Shown piece after piece: positions 22,744 through 34,190 of a stretch of DNA of 64,000 nt. Within the stretch, counting starts at the first letter, position 1; every line of letters begins with the position of its first letter. Origin of the DNA: Strigamia acuminata (Eukaryota > Arthropoda > Chilopoda > Geophilomorpha > Linotaeniidae); the NCBI GenBank assembly GCA_949358305.1, contig CASHSZ010000111.1:1-64000 (forward strand), read 5' to 3'. The translations under genes and the position numbers were made by a program. The notes beneath the pieces were generated by a model, which was not told the DNA's origin, searched no databases, and worked only from the letters and a program-made list of their open reading frames with translations.

Positions 22744-23556
22744 CTATTCCTCGGATTCCGGCCGGACCAAACTCTTCCGGAAAATGTCCGGGGGAATGCT
22801 GAGAGTGCCGATAGACGACATTCGATTTTATGTCGTGGATTTTTGTGCGGTTTGCGCCGTGTTTATTATTCGTACGAGATTTGGTATTTTCGCAGGGTTG
22901 TTGTCGCGCGAGATTCATCGGGGTAAAGCGAGTTCATCAACGACCTCGCCGGTGAATGTTGCTAAAAATCTGTGCAAGTGTTGTCAAATATTGCCGTGAT
23001 TCGATGGAATTTTTGTCAGACATTGGGAAATTTTTTTTGACTTGTCCAACGCGCCAGTAAATCGAGCGTCCACACGCGCCCACATGCGTGAACAGTGCAC
23101 TCGCCCTCCGCGCCCCGTCGGCGTAGGCGCCGGCCGTCCCCCCTTTCTCTCTCTCTCTCTCTCTTCCGCCCGGGAATCGCCCTTCCGCCCGTCACCGAAT
23201 TTTGTCAATATCTGATAAATTTCCACAGAATTGCAGCGACATTGTACGGGATATTTCTGCCCGATTTGACGGACTTATGTAAAACATTGTTGAAATTCCG
23301 TGGAAATTTATAAAATATTGACAAAGGTTGGTGACCGACCCACGGCGCGTTGCGGCGCGGTCGGAGCACGCGACCCAATCCCCCCCTCCCCCCGTCCCCA
23401 AAAAACCACGCCCCGAGGAACCCCGAGGTTCGGTTTCCGACCGGGTCGCCTCTTGATCCGACCCGGGGCGCGTCACGGCGCGGTCGGAGGACGGCCCTCG
23501 CCCCCAAAAACCACACTCCGGGTCACGTGGTCTCGCACCCGACTCTCTCAGTTATC
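22744..23556. other. Transition from gypsy element to GC-rich repeats
   Basis: The purine-rich GTCCGGGGGAATG near 22777 could be the polypurine tract, but what follows does not resemble the 5' LTR. An imperfect inverted repeat spans about 23203-23326: GTCAATATCTGATAAATTTC on the left matches the reverse complement of the right arm, each about 55 bases. A CT microsatellite lies at 23147-23164. No gene supported; the high-GC open frames here are spurious. Confidence 0.5.
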
Positions 23557-26500
23557 CCGTTACGGCCCTTGGCCGTAACGGGCCGTTACGGGATCGTGAC
23601 GGGACCGTCGGCGGCCCGTTAACGGCCCGCACGGGCCGTGACGGGATCGTGACGGGACCGTTGGCGGCCCGTTAACGGCCCGCACGCGCCGTGACGGGAC
23701 CGTGACGGGACCGTCGGCGGCCCGTTAACGGCCCGTACGACTCCATGCGGGCCGTTGACGGGCCGTTAACGGGCCGTTAACGGGCCGTTAACGGCGTAAA
23801 TCGAAAAAATCAACAACCGACAACACGTACGTGAAAACGCGTACAACATTCATAGACATTAATCTCGAATCCTGTTTTTGGTTTTACGCCGTTAACGGGC
23901 CGTTAACGGGCCGTTAACGGCCCGTTAACGGCCCGTTAACGGCCCGCGTGAGGTCGTACGGGCCGTCGGCGAGCCGAAGTCCGGGAACGAAGGCCGTGAC
24001 GGGATCGTGACGGGACTGTCGGCGGCCCGTTAACGGCCCGCACGCGCCGTGACGGGACCGTGACGGGACCGTCGGCGGCCCGTTAACGGCCCGTGCGGGC
24101 CGTTGCGGGATCGTGACGGGATCGTCGACGGCCCGTTAACGGCCCGTGCGGGCCGTTGCGGGCCGTTGACGGGCCGTTGACGGGCCGTTAACGGGCCGTT
24201 AACGGGCCGTTACGGCGTGAATCGAAAAAATCAACAACCGACAACACGTACATGAAAACGCGTACAACATTCATAGACATTAATCTCGAATCCTGTTTTC
24301 GGTTTTGCCCCGTTAACGGGCCGTTAACGGGCCGTTAACGGGCCGTTAACGGCCCGTGCGGGCCGTTGCGGGATCGTGACGGGACCGTCGACGGCCCGTT
24401 AACGGCCCGTGCGGGCCGTTGCGGGATCGTGACGGGACCGTCAGCGGCCCGTTAACGGCCCGTGCGGGCCGTTGCGGGATCGTGACGGGATCGTCGACGG
24501 CCCGTTAACGGCCCGTGCGGGCCGTTGCGGGATCGTGACGGGACCGTCAGCGGCCCGTTAACGGCCCGTGCGGGCCGTTGCGGGATCGTGACGGGATCGT
24601 CGACGGCCCGTTAACGGCCCGTGCGGGCCGTTGCGGGCCGTTGACGGGCCGTTGACGGGCCGTTAACGGGCCGTTAACGGGCCGTTACGGCGTGAATCGA
24701 AAAAATCAACAACCGACAACACGTACATGAAAACGCGTACAACATTCATAGACATTAATCTCGAATCCTGTTTTTGGTTTTACGCCGTTAACGGGCCGTT
24801 AACGGGCCGTTAACGGCCCGTTAACGGCCCGCGTGAGGTCGTACGGGCCGTCGGCGAGCCGAAGTCCGGGAACGAAGGCCGTGACGGGATCGTGACGGGA
24901 CCGTCAGCGGCCCGTTAACGGCCCGTGCGGGCCGTTGCGGGCCGTTGACGGGCCGTTGACGGGCCGTTAACGGGCCGTTAACGGGCCGTTACGGCGTGAA
25001 TCGAAAAAATCAACAACCGACAACACGTACATGAAAACGCGTACAACATTCATAGACATTAATCTCGAATCCTGTTTTCGGTTTTGCCCCGTTAACGGGC
25101 CGTTAACGGGCCGTTAACGGGCCGTTAACGGCCCGTGCGGGCCGTTGCGGGATCGTGACGGGACCGTCGACGGCCCGTTAACGGCCCGTGCGGGCCGTTG
25201 CGGGATCGTGACGGGACCGTCAGCGGCCCGTTAACGGCCCGTGCGGGCCGTTGCGGGATCGTGACGGGATCGTCGACGGCCCGTTAACGGCCCGTGCGGG
25301 CCGTTGCGGGATCGTGACGGGACCGTCAGCGGCCCGTTAACGGCCCGTGCGGGCCGTTGCGGGATCGTGACGGGATCGTCGACGGCCCGTTAACGGCCCG
25401 TGCGGGCCGTTGCGGGCCGTTGACGGGCCGTTGACGGGCCGTTAACGGGCCGTTAACGGGCCGTTACGGCGTGAATCGAAAAAATCAACAACCGACAACA
25501 CGTACATGAAAACGCGTACAACATTCATAGACATTAATCTCGAATCCTGTTTTTGGTTTTACGCCGTTAACGGGCCGTTAACGGGCCGTTAACGGCCCGT
25601 TAACGGCCCGCGTGAGGTCGTACGGGCCGTCGGCGAGCCGAAGTCCGGGAACGAAGGCCGTGACGGGATCGTGACGGGACCGTCAGCGGCCCGTTAACGG
25701 CCCGTGCGGGCCGTTGCGGGATCGTGACGGGATCGTCGACGGCCCGTTAACGGCCCGTGCGGGCCGTTGCGGGCCGTTGACGGGCCGTTGACGGGCCGTT
25801 AACGGGCCGTTAACGGGCCGTTACGGCGTGAATCGAAAAAATCAACAACCGACAACACGTACGTGAAAACGCGTACAACATTCATAGACATTAATCTCGA
25901 ATCCTGTTTTCGGTTTTGCCCCGTTAACGGGCCGTTAACGGGCCGTTAACGGGCCGTTAACGGCCCGTGCGGGCCGTTGCGGGATCGTGACGGGACCGTC
26001 GACGGCCCGTTAACGGCCCGTGCGGGCCGTTGCGGGATCGTGACGGGACCGTCAGCGGCCCGTTAACGGCCCGTGCGGGCCGTTGCGGGATCGTGACGGG
26101 ATCGTCGACGGCCCGTTAACGGCCCGTGCGGGCCGTTGCGGGATCGTGACGGGACCGTCAGCGGCCCGTTAACGGCCCGTGCGGGCCGTTGCGGGCCGTT
26201 GACGGGCCGTTGACGGGCCGTTAACGGGCCGTTAACGGGCCGTTACGGCGTGAATCGAAAAAATCAACAACCGACAACACGTACATGAAAACGCGTACAA
26301 CATTCATAGACATTAATCTCGAATCCTGTTTTTGGTTTTACGCCGTTAACGGGCCGTTAACGGGCCGTTAACGGCCCGTTAACGGCCCGCGTGAGGTCGT
26401 ACGGGCCGTCGGCGAGCCGAAGTCCGGGAACGAAGGCCGTGACGGGATCGTGACGGGACCGTCAGCGGCCCGTTAACGGCCCGTGCGGGCCGTTGCGGGA

Positions 26501-27330
26501 TCGTGACGGGATCGTCGACGGCCCGTTAACGGCCCGTGCGGGCCGTTGCGGGCCGTTGACGGGCCGTTGACGGGCCGTTAACGGGCCGTTAACGGGCCGT
26601 TACGGCGTAAATCGAAAAAATCAACAACCGACAACACGTACGTGAAAACGCGTACAACATTCATAGACATTAATCTCGAATCCTGTTTTTGGTTTTACGC
26701 CGTTAACGGGCCGTTAACGGCCCGTTAACGGCCCGTTAACGGCCCGCACAGGCCGTGACGGGATCGTGACGGGACTGTCGGCGGCCCGTTAACGGCCCGC
26801 ACGAGCCGTGACGGGATCGTGACGGGACCGTCGGCAGCCCGTTAACGGCCCGTACGACTCCATGCGGGCCGTTGACGGGATCGTGACGGGACCGTCGGCA
26901 GCCCGTTAACGGCCCGCACGGGCCGTGACGGGATCGTGACGGGACCGTCGGCGGCCCGTTAACGGCCCGCACGGGCCGTGACGGGATCGTGACGGGACCG
27001 TCGGCGGCCCGTTAACGGCCCGCACGAGCCGTGACGGGATCGTGACGGGACCGTTGGCGGCCCGTTAACGGCCCGCACGGGCCGTGACGGGATCGTGACG
27101 GGACCGTCGGCGGCCCGTTAACGGCTTGTACGGGCCGTTACGGGATCGTGACGGGACCGTCGGCGGCCCGTTAACGGCCCGCACGGGCCGTTAACGGGGT
27201 CGTTACGGGACCGTCGGCGGCCCGTGCGGCGGCCTCGCCAACCTCGTGCGGCCCGTTAACGGCCCGTACGGGCCGTTACGGGGCCGTTGCGGGATCGTCG
27301 GCGGCCCGTTAACGGCCCGCACGGGACAAC
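23557..27330. repeat. GGCCGTTAACGG palindromic satellite with eight AT-rich spacers
   Basis: About 3.8 kb consists mainly of GGGCCGTTAACGGCCCG-type palindromes, each with a GTTAAC centre, mixed with CGTGACGGGACCGTCGGCGG and close variants. Eight AT-rich spacers of about 90 bases begin near 23798, 24219, 24695, 24996, 25474, 25830, 26252 and 26609. All contain AATCAACAACCGACAACACG and ACATTCATAGACATTAATCTCG. Spacer-to-spacer distances run from about 300 to 480. Spacers end in either TTTTTGGTTTTACGCC or TTTTCGGTTTTGCCCC, so there is a higher-order arrangement. No coding content. Confidence 0.92.
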
Positions 27331-27899
27331 GGGCGCCAACGAGCGCCGGTAGTCCCGGTAATTTGTTTCAAAATAAATATTTGTCACCGTCTCCCCTCCC
27401 TCCTCCTCCTCCCCCTCCTCTCCCTCTCGAGGCCAGACACGGCCGCTCCAAAATACGAACCACGACGATGCCTCCGTACCGATAGACCGAGTGGGTCGCG
27501 CGACAGACAATGCGCGCAAACTACCGTCGGCGCACGGTGTGCACGGCGCAACACCACGGAAGTAACTACCGGTGCGCCCCTCGTGCGTGCGAGGCAACCC
27601 CGAGCTCGCTTAAAGAAGCCACGCAACAACAACCGAGTTCGTTTATCTATTTATTTATTTTTTATTCGTCTAGCATTTTAAACGAATCGATGAAAACAAA
27701 TGAAAACAAACAAACAAATTAATAAACAAATCGAATACATAAAAAAATAAAATAAAATAAAATAAAATAAAATAAAATAAAGATGAAATGAAATGAAATA
27801 AAATGAAATATTGGCCGTTTCGATCCTCGATGTCGCCTTTATCTGCCTATCCATCTATTCTGAAATGAGAGAAGAAAAGATGAGTATTCGAAGAGGCGC
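27331..27899. other. Intergenic sequence with microsatellites
   Basis: After the last GGCCGTTAACGG units come a CTC-rich stretch near 27390-27425 and a TAAAA/GAAAT microsatellite at about 27738-27810. No gene supported. Confidence 0.5.
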
Positions 27900-28678
27900 T
27901 TAGTGGAGAATTCGCTCACTGTCCCGTTTCTTCGACTCGCGGGTAACCGCCGGTGCGTCGGAGGAGCCACCAGTGTTGGGTGGCGGCTAAAAAAAAAAAA
28001 AAAAAAAAAAAAACGAATGTTTGTCGAAATACGGGGAAAAAAAGGTGCGTACATGCACGGTGAACGTTTTCCACCGACTGACTCACTCACCATGCGCATC
28101 AGCATTCTAACTATAGCGCGGTGCGCGTCCAACGCCAAACGCGAGAACACGGGGCCTCCAGCCGGGAGCAACTCGACTCCATCGGCGACGTCTCGGTCGT
28201 CGCTCTCTTCCTCCTCTTCCTCTTCATCTTCTTCTTCTTCCTCTTCTTCTCCTTCTCCTCCCTCTCCTCCTTCTTCGCCCTCTCCCTCCTCCGCCACTGT
28301 CTTTGCCGGAGCCTCCAGCCCGCCCGACAAGGGAGCGGCGGACGACGTAGATGGGACGGCGTCGCTCGACGACGAGGCGACGACGCGCGCTGGCGACGAT
28401 TCTCCGTCTTGACGCGGCTGGAAAATGGAGGGGGAATAGGCGAATGAATAGACGAATGAACGACGACAATCTTGACGGGATACCTTTTTGGTTGGCGCCG
28501 GATCGCCCGCTTCCCCGGGACGCTTTACCGTTCGCTGCGTCTCCGGCGACTGTGGCTGCGTCGGCGTCTCCGACGTCCCCGGTGACGGTGGTTGCGACGG
28601 TAGCTGCGACTGCGGCGGCTGCAGCTGCGTCAGCGCCTCGTTCTCGCTCCCACTCTCGCTCTCGTTTTCGATCGGCAT
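27900..28678 (-). CDS. Hypothetical acidic protein, spliced (three exons)
   Basis: The exons are 28678-28484, 28417-28091 and 27986-27900. All join in phase 0 across GT-AG introns and give 202 residues. Exon 1 is Pro/Gln/Ser/Glu-rich. Exon 2 is Ser/Ala-rich and then runs into a long Glu/Asp tract at about residues 105-135, encoded by CTC/CTT repeats on the plus strand, followed by a hydrophobic-charged helix, Ala-His-Arg-Ala-Ile-Val-Arg-Met-Leu. Exon 3 is short and polar. An acceptor-like CTACAG precedes the ATG, so more exons may exist upstream. The second intron has a long T tract before its acceptor. No known domain; the acidic tract hints at a nuclear or chromatin-associated protein, which is inference. 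Confidence 0.5.
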
Positions 28679-29489
28679 CTGTAGAGAAGGAATAAATTAA
28701 ATTAAATTGAATTAAATCGAAGCGCGAGCGCGGTAAAACCGAAAGAAGAAGGGGTGGAGGTGAGGAAAAGAGACCGAAGGACGAGCGAGAGGGGGGCGCT
28801 ATAGTTTCACCGCACGACTCGTTGCACTATACGAATTGCCCCGAAACAAACGCCTATTTATTTCTTTATTTTTTTTTATTTATTCATTCATTCGTTAATC
28901 TCGTCCACTCGTTAAGTTTTATCAAATTCGTTAAACTCGTTCGTCCATTCGTCAAATTGGTCGTTTCGTCTAGCGACGAGAACAACGGCGACGCTAACGT
29001 TTACGCGAGTAACTCGGTGAGTTCGTGCATTCTGCGCACGCAAAACGCGAACGCGGCCAATTGACAAAATAACATTTTACAAGTAATGGTTTAATAATTT
29101 ACCTCCGTGTGCGAAGCGCGTGTCGCGTCCATTGTGTCTGTCTGTCTGATTTTGGCGAATGAACCGACGCGACGCCCGGTGATAACAATGGCGATAATGA
29201 CACGCGACGTAGCATACTTCTAGCTAAACAACAATAATAATAATAATTCATTAAAAAAATAAAATGAAATAGAATAATTAAATAAACAAACAAAATAATA
29301 AATAGATAAATAAATAAATAAATAAATAAATAAGTCGAAAATAAATAAACTAGCGGCGGGACGGGCCGAGGTCAGAGATTTTGCTCCGTTCTCGCGTCTG
29401 TCTATTCCGGGTAGAGGGAGGGAGCGAACGGGCGCGCGCCGGACATCGCTCGGAATTAAAAAACGGGTAACGGGGGAAGACAGACAGTC
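28679..29489. other. Intergenic sequence
   Basis: AT-rich runs (28853-28890 and an AATA tract at 29296-29333) separate the small gene from the tandem array. No gene supported. Confidence 0.45.
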
Positions 29490-30438
29490 GAAATTTGATT
29501 CCCCGGTCGTGGAATCGACTCCGCGACCCGTGCTTTAACGGTTAATTGGATTATCTTCGTCGTGACTTATCGGGATAAAAATTTTATAGAAAATCGGCCG
29601 TATCGTATTTTATTTTCATCTTCCGAGGGTCTCGCGTCGTCGTTGTGGACGGGAGTCTTCCCGAACACGTTCGACGGGCTTCGCGAATGCTTTCAGATCG
29701 GACGCGGAACTCGGGCCCGCCGCTCGGTCGAGCGGCGCCAGTACCCGCCGAGCGGCGCGGTATCCGATCAAATAACTCCCTTGCTTCGTCACGGTCTCGG
29801 ACTGGCCTTCGGGCCGGTCAAAATAACAAATAAATGAATAAATCGAAAATAGAACGCCCCCGTCCCGGCGAGACTAGGGGCGGGTGGCGTCGTTGAGCGG
29901 CGGCAGCGGCGGCGGTAGCCCCGACGACTCGCCCCGAAAATAAGCTCCCGCACCAGCATTCCTTCGTCCGTCTAAACCTCGCAGCGCGTGCGGTCGCGTG
30001 CATTCTACTCGTGTCCGGTGTGGCGATCGGTACAGAGTAAAAAAAAGATCACCCGAAAAAGAAAGACGATTAAAGTTTTAATTCTCCGGTCGTGGAACCG
30101 ACTTTGCGGTTCGTGCTTTAACCGTTAATTAGGTTATCTTCGTCGCAACTCGTCGTAATAAAAATTTCACAGAAAATCAGCCGTTTCGTATTTTATTTTC
30201 ATCTTCCGGGGGTCTCGCGCCGTCGTTGTGGACGGGAGTCTTCCCGAACACGTTCGATGGGTTTTGCCGACACTTTCAGATCGAATGCGGAACTCGGGCC
30301 CGTCGCTCGGTCGAGCGGCGCCAGTACCCGCCGAGCGGCACGGTATCCGATACCCGTCTTTTTTAAACCTCCCTTGCTTCGTCGGTCTCAGACTGGCCTT
30401 CGGGTCGGTCAAAATAAATAAATAAATAAATAAATGAA

Positions 30439-30489
<51 letters not shown>

Positions 30490-33400
30490 GTAGGTCGGGA
30501 AATAGAACGCGTTCGTCCCGGCGAATAGTGGCAGCTGGGGTCGTCGAGTGAGTGGCGGCGGCAGCGGCAACCTCGATGACTCGCCCCGAAAATAAAGTCC
30601 CGCGTCGGCATCCCTTCGTGCGTCCTTCGTCCGTCTAATCCTCGCAGCGCGTGCGGTCGCGTGCATTCTACTCGTGTCCGATGTAGCGACCGGTACGAGG
30701 TAAAAAAAATATCACACGAAAAAGAAAGACGATTAAAATTTTAATTCTCCGGTTGTGGAACCGACTTCGCGGTTCGTGCTTTAATCGTTAATTAGATTAT
30801 CGTCGTCGCAATTTATCGGAATAAAATTTTTACGGAAAATTGACATTTCCGTATTTCATTTTCATCTTTCGGGGGTCTTGCGCCGTCATAATCGGAGCGA
30901 GTCTCGCTCGATGCGTTCGACGGACTTTGTGGGAGTTTCCAGATCGCCAGCGGAACGAGGGGCCGTGGCTCGTCCGAGCGGCGCAGTACCCGTCGAGTGG
31001 CGCGGTACCCGAGTTCTTGCATCCAACGGTGGACACATCTTTGTCGAGAGCACCTCTCGGTCTCAGACCGGCCTTCGGGCCGGTCAAAAAAAATAAACAA
31101 ATAAATAAATAAATAAATAAATAAACGAGTCGGCGAATAAAGGCGGTTGGGGTCGCTGGACGGTGGCGGTGGTGGTGGCAGCGGCAACCCCGACGACTCG
31201 TCGCAAAAGATAAGCTCCCGCGCCGGCATCCGTTTGCTCGTCTAAACCTCGCAGTGCGCGTGCGGTCGCGTGCATTCTACTCGTGTCCGATGTGGCGATC
31301 GGCATAGATCACCCGAAAAAGGAAAGACGATTAAAATTTTAATTCTCCGGTCGTGGAACCGACTTTGTGGTTTGCGTTTTAACCGTTAATTAGGTTATCT
31401 TCGTCGCACTTTATCGCAATAAAAATTTTATAGGAAACCCGCCGCTCCGCATTTTATTTTCACCTCCCGGGGGTCTTGCGCCGTCGTATTCGATGGCAGT
31501 CGCCTTCGGTGCGTTCAATTGACCCCGTGAGTGCTTTCGGATCGAGACCGATGTGAGAGGTCGACATTCACGCCCCGACGATCGGTGCGGACCACTGGCA
31601 TTTTTTCACCCATCCGTTTATCGGTCGTCGGTCCGATGCACGCTCCAGCCAGTGATTTTGTCGACGGGTCTCCGAGAGCGGTCTCGGTCTCAGACTGGCC
31701 TTCGGGCCGGTCAAAATAATAAATAAATAAATAAATAAATAAATGGATCGGAAATAGGTCGCACCCGTCCCGGCGAGAATAAGGGTGGGTGGCGTCGTTG
31801 AGCGACGTCAGCGGCAGCGACGTCAGCGGCAGCGACAGCCCCGACGACTAACTCGCCCCGAAAATAAGGTCCTGCGCCGGCATCCGTTCGTTCGTTCAAA
31901 CCTCGCAGCGCTCGTGCGGTCGCGTGCATTCTACTCGTGTCCGACGTGGCGATCGGTACGGAGTAAAAAAAAAAAGATCATCAGAGAAAGGAAGACGATT
32001 AAAATTTTAATTCTCCAGTCGTGGCACCGACTTTGCGGTTTGTGCTTTAACCGTTAATTAGGTTATCTTCGTTGTGGCAGATTCGAATAAAAGTTTTACA
32101 AAATAATCGTCGTTTTACATTTTTAAATCATTTCCCAGGGACCGTGTACCGTCGCAGTCGATGCGAGTCCCGGTCATCGCATCCGATAGACATTGCGGAC
32201 GTTTTTCAGATCGAGACTGGAGTACCTGTTGAGTACCAAATGGCCGGTCGGTCGTTGGTGTGGTTCCGTCTCCTAAAATGTTCGTCGCCATTTTCTGTTG
32301 GTCGAGTCGCCTACCATCCAATGGTCGGTCGGTGGGTCTCGGTCTCAGACTGGCCTTCGGGCCGGTCAAAATAACAAATAAATGAATAAATCGGAAATAG
32401 AACGTCCCCGTCCCGGCCAGAATAGGGGCAGGTGGTGTCGTTGAGCGGCGTCAGCGGCAGCGACAGCCCGGACGAATCGCCCCGAAAATAAGGTCCTGCG
32501 CTGGCATCCGTTTGTTCGTTCAAACCTCGCAGCGCTCGTGCGGTCGCGTGCATTCTACTCGTGTCCGACGTGGCGATCGGTACGGAGTAAAAAAAAAAAA
32601 GATCATCAGAGAAAGGAAGACGATTAAAATTTTAATTCTCCGGTCGTGGCACCGACTTTGCGGTTCGTACTTTAACCGTTAATTAGGTTATCTTCGTCGT
32701 AATTCGTTGGAATAAAAATTTTATAGAAAATGAGCCGTTTCGTATTTTATTTTCATCTTCCGGGGGTCTCGCGCCGTCGTTGTGGACGGGAGTCTTCCCG
32801 AACACGTTCGATGGGTTTTGCCAACACTTTCAGATCGAACTCGGGACTCGGGCCCGCCGCTCGGTCGAGCGGCGCACAGTACCCGCCGAGCGGCGCGGTA
32901 TCCGATATAAAAGGACCCTTGCTTCGCCACGGTCTCAGACTGGCCTTCGGGCCGGTCAAAATAATAAATAAATAAATAAATAAATAAGTCCGAAAATGGA
33001 ACGTATCCGTCCCGACGAATAGATGCGGTTGGGGTCGTTGAGCGACAGCGGCGGCAGCGGCAGCCCCGACGACTCGCCCCGAAAATAAGCTCCCTTACCG
33101 GCATTCCTTCGACCGTCTAAACCTCGCAGCATGCGTGCGGTCGCGTGCATTCTACTCGTGTCCGATGTGGCGATCGGTACGAGGTAAAAAAAATATCACA
33201 CGAAAAAAGAAAGACGATTAAAATTTTAATTCTTCGGTCGTGGGACCGACTTTGCGGTCCGTGCTTTAACCGTTAATTAGGTTATCTTCGTCGTAATTCG
33301 TTGGAATAAAAATTTTATAGAAAATGAGCCGTTTCGTATTTTATTTTCATCTTCCGGGGGTCTCGCGCCGTCGTTGTGGACGGGAGTCTTCCCGAACACG

Positions 33401-34190
33401 TTCGATGGGTTTTGCCAACACTTTCAGATCGAACTCGGGACTCGGGCCCGCCGCTCGGTCGAGCGGCGCACAGTACCCGCCGAGCGGCGCGGTATCCGAT
33501 ATAAAAGGACCCTTGCTTCGCCACGGTCTCAGACTGGCCTTCGGGCCGGTCAAAATAATAAATAAATAAATAAATAAATAAGTCCGAAAATGGAACGTAT
33601 CCGTCCCGACGAATAGATGCGGTTGGGGTCGTTGAGCGACAGCGGCGGCAGCGGCAGCCCCGACGACTCGCCCCGAAAATAAGCTCCCTTACCGGCATTC
33701 CTTCGACCGTCTAAACCTCGCAGCATGCGTGCGGTCGCGTGCATTCTACTCGTGTCCGATGTGGCGATCGGTACGAGGTAAAAAAAAATATCACACGAAA
33801 AAAGAAAGACGATTAAAATTTTAATTCTTCGGTCGTGGGACCGACTTTGCGGTCCGTGCTTTAACCGATAATTAGGTTATCTTCGTCGTAATTCGTTAGA
33901 ATAAAAATTTTATAGAAAATGAGCCGTTTCGTATTTTATTTTCATCTTCCGGGGGTCTCGCGCCGTCGTTGTGGACGGGAGTCTTCCCGAACACGTTCGA
34001 TGGGTTTTGCCAACACTTTCAGATCGAACTCGGGACTCGGGCCCGCCGCTCGGTCGAGCGGCGCACAGTACCCGCCGAGCGGCGCGGTATTCGATACCCG
34101 TCTTTGTAAAAGCAGCCGTGCTTTTTCGGTCTCAGACTGGCCTTCGGGCCGGTCAAAATAATAAATAAATAAGTCGAGAATGGGCCACCG
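29490..34190 (+). repeat. Eight-copy tandem array of about 600-bp units with a conserved hairpin
   Basis: Each unit runs through CGGTCGTGGAACCGACTTTG, TTAACCGTTAATTAGGTTAT, CATCTTCCGGGGGTCTCG, a GC-rich middle with CCGCTCGGTCGAGCGG, the hairpin GACTGGCCTTCGGGCCGGTC, a TAAA-rich tail, GGGGTCG...CGACGACTCGCCCCG and TGCATTCTACTCGTGTCCG. The hairpins start at 29800, 30391, 31066, 31693, 32348, 32938, 33532 and 34135. The units at about 32600-33180 and 33194-33774 are almost identical, 594 bases apart; copies 4 and 5 differ strongly in the middle. Frames crossing this array are shadows. It may be an array of structured noncoding RNA genes or a tandemly amplified SINE-like element. Confidence 0.88.

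Noticed and set aside
22777-22990. A 3' LTR for the gypsy element after the purine-rich CCGGGGGAATG
   Set aside because: The following sequence has no evident similarity to the 5' LTR at 15459-15849.
23557-27330. CRISPR-like repeat-spacer array
   Set aside because: The spacers are near-identical copies instead of unique sequences, repeat units are overlapping palindromes of varying number, and the context is eukaryotic. It is satellite DNA.
29562-34168. Many 60-130 codon frames in both strands of the tandem array
   Set aside because: They recur in every unit, change frame between copies and have no domain; the conserved signal is at the RNA-structure level.
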